64,000 nucleotides of DNA from Symsagittifera roscoffensis (lineage: Eukaryota; Xenacoelomorpha; Acoela; Convolutidae), in contig NC_087069.1 of assembly GCF_963678635.1 (NCBI RefSeq), forward strand, positions 52,860,251 through 52,924,250, written 5' to 3'. Of this stretch, positions 38,160 through 50,653 are shown piece after piece (within the stretch, counting starts at the first letter, position 1; each line of letters starts with the position of its first letter). A program made the translations under genes and the position numbers. The notes below the pieces were generated by a model. That model saw only the letters and a list, made by a program, of their open reading frames with translations. It searched no databases and had not been told where the DNA came from.

Positions 38160-40060
38160 TATGTTAAATCAGTTTGAAAAACTGTAAGTTTCATAGAACG
38201 ACTCGGTTCTGGAAAAAATGAAGTTTTTCTAAGGAAAATTTTCCAGCTAGAAAACTTTGAAATATTTTTAAGTTTCTAAGGCAAATCGGATGGCGCAACT
38301 TAAAGTTTTTAAATGGAAGTTGTTCAAGCGATAAAACAATGAAATACTTCAATTAATTCATAGAGTGAATTATTTTGCAAACAAAATTTTTAGGCAAGCT
38401 TTTGAAGCAACGAAACTTTGAAAAAGAAGTTTTTCTTAGCAATTATTCACGCTATGAATTGAAACAATTTGAAATTACTTCACAGAGTGAACTGGTTATC
38501 AAAATTTCAAGTTTCTGTGCCAGCTATTTAAAACTTGAAGCTTTTAAACATTTCAAAATTGTTGCATAGACTGAATTGGTACCCGAAAAACATAAATTTT
38601 TTGAAGCAGACTTTTGAGCTTTGACACCTTGAATTAATTTCAGTTATTTCATAGACTGAAAAAATTCACGAAAAAAAAAGTTTTCTTTGCAAGCTGTTTA
38701 AGCTATGAAAATTTGAAAAAATCAAGTTAGTTAAAATAGTGAACCGGATGGCAAACTGTTTTCCTGTTGAAGTTTTTCAAGTGATTTCCAGGTTTTTTTC
38801 TTAATTTTTAATTTTTTTTTCGCGCGAAATAATGGAGCAAAGAACTTCGAAAAAATCCAGGCTATTTCTTAGACAGAATCTTTTTTGCCAAAAATTTTCC
38901 GAAGCAAGCAATTCAAATTGTAGAAATCTGATAGAATTCTAGATTTTTTATTCTAGATTCTAGAATTCTAGATATTCAATGAAAAAAAAATAGTTCACAA
39001 ACTTGTTTAAGCAAGCTAGTCAAAATTTTGAAGCCATTCGTAACTTTGAAAACGACGACACTTTGTAAAATTTCCGATTTAAATCATTGACTGACTCGGT
39101 TAGCGAAAAACTTAAGTTTTTCTAGAGAAGCTAATAGAGCTATGCAACTTTGAAAATTTTTATGTTGTTTTTAAATCAAATCAGTACGCGAAAAGCTGTA
39201 AATTTTTCTAATCAAGCTGATCAAGCTTAGACTGTTTGATTTCTTTCAAGTTAGTTCTTAGACTGAATCGATTATCAAAAAGTTTCAGTTTCTCTAAGCA
39301 AGTTTTTAGGCCATGAAACATTAAAATACTTCAATTTATTTTGTAGACTAAATCGCTTCGCGAAAACTAAAACAAGTTTTAAGTCTATAAAGCTTTGAAC
39401 TTTTCCAGCTTTTTCATAGTGCGAAACACTTTGCGAAACGCTTTAAAGTTTTTGAAGCAAACTAATCAAGCAACAAAAAACTTGAAATATTTCAAGTAAT
39501 TTCGTAGACTGAATTGGTTTGCAAAAATTTTTTTATGCTTTTCCGAGCAAACTTTTGAAGTCATGAAAACTTGAATTATTTCAAATTATTTCATAGATTG
39601 AATCGGTCCGCGAAAACTTTAAGTTTTCAAATAAGCTTTTCAATTTAAGAAACTCTGAGTTGTTGCAAATTATTTCATGGACTAAATCGATTCGCGAAAA
39701 CTTTAAAATAAATCTAAGCAAGCTGTTAAAGCTACGAAACTTTGAATTATTTCAATTGATCTCATGGACTGAATTGGTTCGCAAAAGTTTAATATTTGCT
39801 AAGGAAGATTTTAAAGCAATAAAATTTTGATTACAAAATTTTCATAGGCTGAATCAGGCCGAATAAAAAGTTTACGTTTTTTGAAGGAAGCTAGTCTAGC
39901 TATTTAATTATGAAAATTGTCGAAGTACTTTGTGGACCGAATCAGTTCGCAAAGTCTCAGTTTCTCTCAGCAAGCTTTCAAGCTATGAAACGTTGAAATA
40001 TTTCAATTTTTTTCATAGACTGAAGCGGTTTGCAAAAAGTTTGGTTCATAGCATGGAGGT
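38160..40060. repeat. Degenerate 85-bp tandem repeat
   Basis: About 22 diverged copies. The recognisable core is CATAGACTGAATCGGTTCGCGAAAA, followed by a TTTAAGTTTTTCTAAGCAAGCTTTT-like stretch and GCTATGAAACTTTGAA. Core spacing is regular in the best-preserved parts: 39508, 39593, 39679, 39763, 39846, 39934 and 40016, and 38481, 38564, 38650 and 38735. Open frames inside are incidental. Confidence 0.8.
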
Positions 40061-41680
40061 TGCTGTTTGTAAGTGATTCGTTCCAGACTGAAATGAATCT
40101 TAAGCGCAACATTTTGGAGAAAAATTAGAAGCGCACTGTTTAGCCTTGAAGTTGGATCGAGTTCATTTTCCTCTGATGATTGCTCTGAATGATTCCTCGA
40201 TAGCCTTTTAAACATTGTCTCCTTACAATTCTTAGCGATTGTGTTCAGTTAAACATTGCGTCCATAGCGCATTCCAATTTTCATTTAATATATATGATAA
40301 AAGTCGTTTAGCATTACTCTTAGCTGAAATCAGATTCTTCAAAGACAACAGCTAATCATTTTTTGTCGTTTATCTGGTTTATTTTTAAATATTAAACCTG
40401 TAGATATTTTGTATAAATATTGGAAAATAATAACTCGAATAACTTGAAGATACTTTAGATTTCTAATAATCATAAACATAATTATCATAATATTAATCAT
40501 AAAAAGTACCCTTGCTGTGATTAGCAGATAATTAATGAAAAGTTTTGCAGTCTGTCCGCGTCTGGTCCGTTTCGTTTTAGTACTCGCATTCTAGTTTGAT
40601 TCGGTTGTTTTAACCGATTATAAAGCCATTTTGAAGTAATAGAAAGAAAAATTATGTTTACTGTTGTCTGTTATGTCTCACACGTCTTATGGACTATTAT
40701 GTCCAAGAAATGACAGTGGCAACTGTATAGAAACTTTTGCCTTTTTTGAGTTCAAAAAAATCATAATAAAAAACTAATATGCTTGATAAAGAAACAAATA
40801 TGAAATATTGACAAAATGACACAGTACTTTAATAGATATCAATTTTTTACGATTCAAAATAGCAGAAAACAAGAAGAAAACCATAGAATAAAATCTTTTT
40901 GTAGCACTTCAAACAATTAAAAAAACCAAGAAGAAAAGTTGCGTCGATTTTGATTGAAGTTCAAAAATATTCATGATTCGAGCGCAAAAAAGACAAAACT
41001 TTTAGAAGGGGTTCGTTTAAAATCGAAGTTGGGACGTAAGAAACCTTAGTTCTCACATTTATCCAACCATGATTCAAAAATTGTCAGCCACAAAGGTCAT
41101 TAAAGGAAGTTTGATATAAAAAAGCAAAAAAAAATCAAAATGAATTAGATTTTTATTCCAAAAGTTTGAAACACATTATTTGAACTTTGTTTTAATACAT
41201 TTGATTGTTGCCGATGTTATATTACAAAACCAACATGAGACTATAAGGAATAAAAACGAAAAAGGTTTTAGTGAAAGTATGGCTTGAAAATACAAAAAAA
41301 ACTTGAGACGAAACAAAATATACTGAACATACAAAAAAAATGGATGAAATTATGAGTTAAAGTTTTTTAACAACGTATGCTATTGTTCAAACTAGTAAAA
41401 ACTCATATTCAAATAAGCAATAAAAAATTGAAATTCAACTAAACTTTCAAACATCGAGAGCAATAATGGGCGATAAAAATCTTCTAAGAAACTAGCCAAA
41501 AAGGATTTTGGACCAAAATGACAAGTTTTTGAATTTTGTTAAGAAAAACAACCATAAAGAAGGAAAACATAAGAGCTAATCAGTTTTTGGACACAACAAA
41601 AAAATGTTAATGAAGAGCCAAAATAAAATCAAAAGACGGTCGACAACATATGAAGTCCGCTGAATTAAAAAGAGTTTTAA

Positions 41681-41731
<51 letters not shown>

Positions 41732-43643
41732 GAAAAAACCATCAACTTTAAGTATACCTCGAGCACAAAAGTCATCAATAAAAACATTGTTGTGAAATTT
41801 TTGTTTGAAAACTGATTGTTTTGATAACTGTTAAACTTCTGGGACAAAAGTATCAAAAAACTTGAAAGCTGTCAAAGAATTCTTGGAAAATTTTACCAAA
41901 GAAAATCAAGTAACACTCAACAAAAACTGTTTATTTCACTGAATGTAGGAATCATCACAAGCCTGGAAAGCAATACTGAAAAATGGTTAGCCGATTAATC
42001 GTTTTTTGTTTTTTTTAGGTCAATCGTATAAAATGATGCGATTGTAGAAATTGTAGAATATCAGCATCATAATCAATTGTAATTTTTGCAAATTTATCAA
42101 CTTTCAGTTTGTTTTCTATGTCTATTTCATTCAATTTATGCCTGTTTCACTATTTTAGTTTACGACAGGAACAACTATAAATATCCAGCATACAGTATAC
42201 AGTATACAGCTGTTTTTTCCCTTCCAGGGTAACATAAATAATAGGTAACTTTTTAAAACAAAGTCCCAATCATTGCATGATTACACAGATTTTTTTAAAG
42301 TTAAACTTTTTAGTTAGCCATCAGTTTTCATTAACAATCAACCCACCTTAGGATCTGAAATTTGACTTGCAGAGAGGAAAGCAGGCATCGAAAAATTGAT
42401 TCCCTTGATCAGTTTATACAGGGTAATATTTTTAGAGGTCTAGATACACTTCAGGCATTGATACCCAAATCCTGAGTGGTAACTAATGGTTTTTGAATTT
42501 GTATCATTTTTACAAATTAAGGCTACGAAGCGGGTTATCTTTTAACTTTTTTTCCAATAACCTAAATCATACCTCAAAACAGAGCGAAAGATTTCAGAGC
42601 GAATATTCACCAGAAAACATCAGTATTTTTCATTCAACAATTTGTAAGCCCAACTAAAACATCGCTCAAATATACGTATAGATATATTAGTATTTCACTA
42701 CTAACTAGTTTTATATGCTTTTCAACTATTCAAGGCACAGGAACATGGATTTTTTCTCCTTTTAAAATCAAAATCTTCTCCAAGAAAAAAACAAATAAAA
42801 AAACATCAACTTGGAGCCACAATTGATGTTTTTTTTTCAAAATATACCTTTGAGCAGTACTGGATTGCTGTAGTAAGTCTCAACTAGCGGAGCGATGGAA
42901 TTATACTACGCTATTCCCACTGTTCATTTCACTTACACATGATGACAGAATTTTTTTGTGTAACAAAAAAAAATTCGCAGTTTTGCATCATGTATGATAA
43001 ATGGGGTCTGCAATTAATTTCAGACCTGAAAAGCTGGCGACAGCAATTTACTTATGAAAATAGTTGCGACGTTAATGATTTTCCTAAAGGTGATTACAAT
43101 TAAACACAATTTCTTCTGCTGAAATCAAAACTTAATTTAATTCAAATTCTTAATTTTTTGCTTTTCTTCTCATCATTTTTTATAAAAACAAATCTATATC
43201 TTTTTGACTACAAATCTTTTAATAGTGAAAATAGTTCTTGCTATGGCTCGAAACTTGATAGTTTTTTATTTGTTGTTTCCTTTCACATTTAGTTGAACAC
43301 TTATATTGGCTCCTTTTTTATAGGAACCAGAACAAAGTTTCAAGCGTTTTGGTCTTACTTTGTCGCAAATGTATAGTTGATTTCTTTTTTGTTCAGTTGA
43401 AAAATCTGACTCTCGTACCATGAAAATTGAACGTTGTAAAAATCATGAAAACTTCTTGATTAATCTTAAATTATTTCTAAATCAAAGTTTTCATAGTTAT
43501 GAAGTCTTTTTGCACTAAAATTGAGGTGAAAAGCAAGTATTTGGCCGCAAATTTTTTGTTTCGGAATTTAAAAATGATGTAATTTTCCAGGAAAATAAAA
43601 TGGCGATTACAGCTTTCCCAGACTTCCTTATCTCAGTTTTGAC
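40061..43643. other. Intergenic AT-rich DNA with (TA)n microsatellite
   Basis: No gene recognised. A (TA) dinucleotide run covers 41683-41726 and a short CAGTATA repeat lies near 42190-42211. The rest has no visible structure. Confidence 0.5.
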
Positions 43644-46526
43644 TTTTCATCACAAGATTTATATCTCTCTAAACCGAGGCTTTTTATAATTTTCAATTGC
43701 AATAGGAACTCAACTAGCAATTAGATAAAGTTTTGTTTGACCGGTCTTTCGACATTTCTCTGTCACATCATTCTAAAATCAAAACATTTAGTTATAAACG
43801 CAAAAAGGGTTCAAACAAAACCGTGTTACAGTTGAGTTAAACATTGTTTTCAGAGTAAAAAATCATTTTTTAAACCAAAATGATGTTGTGGAAAGCGCAG
43901 AAAGTTGGCTAATAATAAAGCATTCTTTGATGTTTTCATACGTTCTTTGATCTTACTGTCTTTTACCAACAAAACTTAGGTTAAAACCATGCAATTGTGG
44001 ATTCCACGATAATTGGATAAAGTGACTTCTCTTACATTTTGGAATTTACATACTGCTCTATCCGACTTCCAGAGTTTTACTCGCACAAAGTGGTGTGCGT
44101 TACGGGAACGCAAATTTCTCTCGTAATGATCTAGTTTAACAAATTAACTGATTTCAAATTCTTCAAAAAAAAAACTGTTTTCCTACCCTGTTTTTAACAA
44201 TTGTCCAATTCACAAAATTTGAAACTTTTTAAATGTTCTGCCTGATAATTTGAGCATCTCGCTGTTTGAGACAAACAATTTTTCAGCTTCTATCACTTTA
44301 GTTTTTTTCTTTGGTTTACCGTACCACGCTTTCTTAGTCCTGATTTAAGTGGCAACTTTCTACAAGGGATCAATAGTTTTGGCCGACTTTTTTGTGAATA
44401 GTGTTATAGTTTTCTACCATTAAAACTCAACTAAACTTTTCTAAATGGCTTTGTGAAAACTCCATTTTATTTGCGTTTCCTGTCACTTTTTCTTGCATAT
44501 TATTGAAATTAGAGTTTCATAAACGTAGTTCGGACTTTTTGTAGTCGCAATAATTTTTTCAAAAAAATTTTCAAATAATAAACTTGATCTGGCCCAAACT
44601 TGTTTTTTTTTGCAGTTTGATTTTTAATTTATTTTTAAGTTCAGTTCATTCAAGTTCTTAAAAAAACTGAAAACTCCATTTTTCAATTTAATTTTCAGAT
44701 TTTCCAATGGAACAAAATTTTTACTTAATGATTCCGTTATCAAAAAAGGGCCATCGTAAGCTCTTTCAGAAGTTCAAAGAGCCTTTTTAAAGCATCTATG
44801 TTGTCTTAGCAATTCAAAAATTGAGATTTTAAAAATTCAGTATTTTTTTCTTGCTTACGTTCGTTGACTCTTTTCCAACTCGCTGTTCGCATTGTATATT
44901 CTAAGCAATGAAAAAAGCGCTTGAAATTATTTATATCGAATTCAAATCAATCATCTATTTCACAAAAAAAGTGTACGTTGAACACTTTTCAAAATTGAAT
45001 AACTAAAAATGACTTTGCACAAACGAGTCATAAGCTGAGACAAAGACAACTCAAAATTATTGAAGAAAACTAAAATTCATGCAGTTTTGTCGGAAGTAAG
45101 TCCATATCTGGATTAGTTCTGTCGAAAACTCAAGCAAGAGAGGTTAAAACTGTCAGAAAAACTATCAATTAAAGATACATAGCAAGGTCTCGAAAAAGAA
45201 ACATAATTACTCGAGAATATATCTGATAAATAGGAAAAGTATATATTGATAACAGAACTTTTTTTTCGAACTTCTCCGAAAATGTTTTTTGCTACCATTT
45301 TAAGGCAGAGTAACCAATTTTTGCAGCCGTAAAAGCCTTAAGAATAATTTGGAAGGTGGGATTTAAACAGAGACTCTTCAAACGATTCTTCAACGCCAGC
45401 ATTTTTGTTCACAATTCAAGTGATTCAACACACTATCAAATCAAAAATGTTCATATTCAATTTGATTGTTTTACACTTTTTCTCAAGAAAAGGAGCCTCT
45501 GAAAAATTTTATCCAAAAACAAACTATTTTTTGAAGCTGATAATAATATCTAAAATCAGTTTTTATATTTGGTTGATATATTTGGAAAAAAACAGTAATT
45601 AAATTTATTGATGCTTGGTTATTCACGATTTTGATTATGAAGAAACCTCTTAATTTTTTTTGTGAATGAGCAAGTGCCAAACTTAACAAGTGAGTCGACA
45701 GATAACTGACCAAAAAACATATTTTCTTCCTATTCATTGAATTGTTTCTAAACACAAGCCTACAAAAACTTTAAACAGTCTAGCTGAAGAGATCATTTGA
45801 GTGACTTAAAGATTTTAATTGCTCATCCTCTATCGATTTAAGCTAGGAGTCAGCATGAAATCAAATTTCCTGATGTCATTTCACATTTTTAAGAAATTTG
45901 GTTTGAATCAAACGGAGAAAAAGCAAGGCAACAAAAACTATTGTAATGTTTCCTATCAAAATGCTGAAACTTAGTAGTCAATTAGCTTGATGATCAATTC
46001 AGAAATTATCTTAAGCCCCAAAATTTTTTTTGAAAATATCACCCAATCGCGGTATGAAACAGGCGCAAGTTGGTTCTCATTTCAATGATCTTTATTTATG
46101 TACCAAAACTTCCAGAAGATTGTGGTAAGGCGATCACTTAGCATGGTGGTAATGCGATCACTTCGATATCATCAGATCGTGTGATCGATCCCCTAACATG
46201 GCAATGATAGTGTGTGAGGACGACCTCTCACTTGACCTCTAGCTTCAGGTGTACCAAAGCTTGACTGAGTACGGCAGCAATAGTGGTACCACGTGAAAGT
46301 TCCAGACGCAAAAAAAACGGCCATGATTCGCAAAAAAAAGAACTTTGCTCAACAAAATAACTCAGTCTGGAATGTGGGGAATTATGAGAAACGGACTATG
46401 CTCAGACAGGCTGAATAGCCTTCAATAGATCTGCGAATCGTAGAAACCACAATTAATTAATGAGAAATTATTTTTATCAATTTATTAAAATAAATCGATT
46501 TACAATAATTTAACCAAGTTTTGCTT
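43644..46526 (+). repeat. 2.88-kb tandem duplication, copy 1
   Basis: Direct repeat of 46527-49412, with only a handful of differences visible (for example an A-run length near 44166, ACAAAC for ACAAAT near 44275, and CC for CA near 45711). Boundaries are at TTTTCATCACAAG on the left and ACCAAGTTTTGCTTTTTT on the right. Two short open frames (45113-45298 and 45405-45602) are repeated but look non-coding. Confidence 0.92.
46138..46205 (+). other. tRNA-like sequence, copy 1
   Basis: TTAGCATGGTGGTAATGCG resembles a D-arm/A box (GCAT pairs with ATGC). GTGTGATCGATCCC about 35 bp on resembles a T-arm/B box. CGATCAC...GTGATCG can pair between them. No complete acceptor stem is visible, so a tRNA pseudogene or the head of a tRNA-derived SINE is more likely than a working tRNA. 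Confidence 0.35.
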
Positions 46527-49412
46527 TTTTCATCACAAGATTTATATCTCTCTAAACCGAGGCTTTTTATAATTTTCAATTGCAATAGGAACTCAACTAG
46601 CAATTAGATAAAGTTTTGTTTGACCGGTCTTTCGACATTTCTCTGTCACATCATTCTAAAATCAAAACATTTAGTTATAAACGCAAAAAGGGTTCAAACA
46701 AAACCGTGTTACAGTTGAGTTAAACATTGTTTTCAGAGTAAAAAATCATTTTTTAAACCAAAATGATGTTGTGGAAAGCGCAGAAAGTTGGCTAATAATA
46801 AAGCATTCTTTGATGTTTTCATACGTTCTTTGATCTTACTGTCTTTTACCAACAAAACTTAGGTTAAAACCATGCAATTGTGGATTCCACGATAATTGGA
46901 TAAAGTGACTTCTCTTACATTTTGGAATTTACATACTGCTCTATCCGACTTCCAGAGTTTTACTCGCACAAAGTGGTGTGCGTTACGGGAACGCAAATTT
47001 CTCTCGTAATGATCTAGTTTAACAAATTAACTGATTTCAAATTCTTCAAAAAAAAACTGTTTTCCTACCCTGTTTTTAACAATTGTCCAATTCACAAAAT
47101 TTGAAACTTTTTAAATGTTCTGCCTGATAATTTGAGCATCTCGCTGTTTGAGACAAATAATTTTTCAGCTTCTATCACTTTAGTTTTTTTCTTTGGTTTA
47201 CCGTACCACGCTTTCTTAGTCCTGATTTAAGTGGCAACTTTCTACAAGGGATCAATAGTTTTGGCCGACTTTTTTGTGAATAGTGTTATAGTTTTCTACC
47301 ATTAAAACTCAACTAAACTTTTCTAAATGGCTTTGTGAAAACTCCATTTTATTTGCGTTTCCTGTCACTTTTTCTTGCATATTATTGAAATTAGAGTTTC
47401 ATAAACGTAGTTCGGACTTTTTGTAGTCGCAATAATTTTTTCAAAAAAATTTTCAAATAATAAACTTGATCTGGCCCAAACTTGTTTTTTTTTGCAGTTT
47501 GATTTTTAATTTATTTTTAAGTTCAGTTCATTCAAGTTCTTAAAAAAACTGAAAACTCCATTTTTCAATTTAATTTTCAGATTTTCCAATGGAACAAAAT
47601 TTTTACTTAATGATTCCGTTATCAAAAAAGGGCCATCGTAAGCTCTTTCAGAAGTTCAAAGAGCCTTTTTAAAGCATCTATGTTGTCTTAGCAATTCAAA
47701 AATTGAGATTTTAAAAATTCAGTATTTTTTTCTTGCTTACGTTCGTTGACTCTTTTCCAACTCGCTGTTCGCATTGTATATTCTAAGCAATGAAAAAAGC
47801 GCTTGAAATTATTTATATCGAATTCAAATCAATCATCTATTTCACAAAAAAAGTGTACGTTGAACACTTTTCAAAATTGAATAACTAAAAATGACTTTGC
47901 ACAAACGAGTCATAAGCTGAGACAAAGACAACTCAAAATTATTGAAGAAAACTAAAATTCATGCAGTTTTGTCGGAAGTAAGTCCATATCTGGATTAGTT
48001 CTGTCGAAAACTCAAGCAAGAGAGGTTAAAACTGTCAGAAAAACTATCAATTAAAGATACATAGCAAGGTCTCGAAAAAGAAACATAATTACTCGAGAAT
48101 ATATCTGATAAATAGGAAAAGTATATATTGATAACAGAACTTTTTTTTCGAACTTCTCCGAAAATGTTTTTTGCTACCATTTTAAGGCAGAGTAACCAAT
48201 TTTTGCAGCCGTAAAAGCCTTAAGAATAATTTGGAAGGTGGGATTTAAACAGAGACTCTTCAAACGATTCTTCAACGCCAGCATTTTTGTTCACAATTCA
48301 AGTGATTCAACACACTATCAAATCAAAAATGTTCATATTCAATTTGATTGTTTTACACTTTTTCTCAAGAAAAGGAGCCTCTGAAAAATTTTATCCAAAA
48401 ACAAACTATTTTTTGAAGCTGATAATAATATCTAAAATCAGTTTTTATATTTGGTTGATATATTTGGAAAAAAACAGTAATTAAATTTATTGATGCTTGG
48501 TTATTCACGATTTTGATTATGAAGAAACCTCTTAATTTTTTTTGTGAATGAGCAAGTGCCAAACTTAACAAGTGAGTCGACAGATAACTGACAAAAAAAC
48601 ATATTTTCTTCCTATTCATTGAATTGTTTCTAAACACAAGCCTACAAAAACTTTAAACAGTCTAGCTGAAGAGATCATTTGAGTGACTTAAAGATTTTAA
48701 TTGCTCATCCTCTATCGATTTAAGCTAGGAGTCAGCATGAAATCAAATTTCCTGATGTCATTTCACATTTTTAAGAAATTTGGTTTGAATCAAACGGAGA
48801 AAAAGCAAGGCAACAAAAACTATTGTAATGTTTCCTATCAAAATGCTGAAACTTAGTAGTCAATTAGCTTGATGATCAATTCAGAAATTATCTTAAGCCC
48901 CAAAATTTTTTTTGAAAATATCACCCAATCGCGGTATGAAACAGGCGCAAGTTGGTTCTCATTTCAATGATCTTTATTTATGTACCAAAACTTCCAGAAG
49001 ATTGTGGTAAGGCGATCACTTAGCATGGTGGTAATGCGATCACTTCGATATCATCAGATCGTGTGATCGATCCCCTAACATGGCAATGATAGTGTGTGAG
49101 GACGACCTCTCACTTGACCTCTAGCTTCAGGTGTACCAAAGCTTGACTGAGTACGGCAGCAATAGTGGTACCACGTGAAAGTTCCAGACGCAAAAAAAAC
49201 GGCCATGATTCGCAAAAAAAAGAACTTTGCTCAACAAAATAACTCAGTCTGGAATGTGGGGAATTATGAGAAACGGACTATGCTCAGACAGGCTGAATAG
49301 CCTTCAATAGATCTGCGAATCGTAGAAACCACAATTAATTAATGAGAAATTATTTTTATCAATTTATTAAAATAAATCGATTTACAATAATTTAACCAAG
49401 TTTTGCTTTTTT
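46527..49412 (+). repeat. 2.88-kb tandem duplication, copy 2
   Basis: Second copy of 43644-46526, offset 2882-2883 bp. The near-identity implies a very recent duplication or an assembly artefact from two haplotypes. Confidence 0.92.
49020..49087 (+). other. tRNA-like sequence, copy 2
   Basis: Same A-box/B-box-like sequence as at 46138, carried by the tandem duplication. Confidence 0.35.
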
Positions 49413-49689
49413 TTGGTTTCTACGGGTAGTTTGGACCAAATGAGCCGAAGTTGCCATGAAAAACATAAAAACTTCAAAGCTTTTTAAGCCAAGTGAAAGA
49501 ATAAATTTTCAGACTTTGAAGTCATGTAAATTTTTCCATAAAGCTGGGAAAAACAACATTTTTTTTTTCTTGTTGCCAACTTTCCAGCGTATCAAAATGA
49601 AAAAATTGTTTTCAAAAATTACTGTATTTTTTGTGATCAATCAGAATCTTGATTTTTTTTCGATTTCTGACAGCATCCAAATCGGTCAA

Positions 49690-50600
49690 AATCTCGGCAT
49701 GAATGGTTTTTTTAGCACCTTCCGATATTATTTACAGCCATTTTTGGTTAAATTGATCAAACGGTTGAGTAGGAATAGAAATTTTGCAAGAAAGCAACAA
49801 AAACTATCCGCAATTTTAGAATAACACATTTATTGAGCCAGTTAGCGAGTTTTCAGTGGTTTAATGGAGATTTTTATGAAGGTTTCACCGAAAGTTTCCA
49901 AATCTAATGACATTTTAAGGTCCATTAGATTAGGCAGCCGAAAACTTCTTGCGACTGTTGTTTGTTTTAATTGAAAAAATACTTTTATGACGTAGATATT
50001 TTGTTTGATCGGTCTGTCAATACTTTGTTTACACCTTTCGAATAGTTAGAATTTTGGTTCTGATTAATCAAATATACCCACTGCTATTTGTGGAAAATTT
50101 TTGTAACTTACCTTTTACCAAACAATGAAATTAAATTGACAAAACTCGGATTGGCTGAATTTTTTTTAGCGCATTCTCTAATTTGTCAGAGCCAGTTTTG
50201 GTTAAAGTGATTAAATGGTTGAGTCAGAACACATTTCTTGGGGAAAATGTAAACGTCGAAAACTATACGCAAGTTTGGATTACATTACCCCGGTATTCTC
50301 ATGAATTTTTGAGCCAATTTACGGCATTTCAGTGGTATGATAGAGATTTTTATAAAATTTAAAAAACACTTCTAAATTTGATCATTTCAAAGGTCAAATA
50401 GATGTGGCAGCGCAAAATTTTACCGTCTGAGGTTTTTTTATTCTAATATTACTTTTATGACGTAAGTATTTTGTTTGATCGGTCTGTCGACATTTTGTTT
50501 GCACGTTTCAAATTATTTGAATTGTCAATTTTGATTAATCAAATAAATCCACTTCTAAATATGACAAACTTTTGTAACTCATATTCTACCAAAGAATGAA
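49690..50600. repeat. Diverged ~450-bp direct repeat pair
   Basis: Two related segments, about 49690-50110 and 50160-50600. They share ACTTTTATGACGTA...ATTTTGTTTGATCGGTCTGTC, ATTGAGCCA/TTTGAGCCA, TTTTCAGTGGTTTAATGGAGATTTTTATGA and GATTAATCAAATA. A related TTTGACCGGTCTTTCGACATTTCT occurs at 43736 and 46618, so this is a dispersed family. It is non-coding as far as I can see. Confidence 0.55.
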
Positions 50601-50653
50601 AATCAATTGATTTTGCAAAGCATAGCAAAATGTAAATCATATAATAACCTAGA

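Noticed and set aside
38160-40060. CRISPR-like array
   Set aside because: Repeats are diverged, contiguous and 85 bp long without unique spacers, in eukaryotic DNA with no cas genes.
41683-41726. (TA)n run as a regulatory or origin element
   Set aside because: A plain dinucleotide microsatellite with no associated gene or motif.
45113-45755. Three frames repeated at 47995-48637
   Set aside because: Preserved only through a near-identical recent duplication, with no domain or coding bias.
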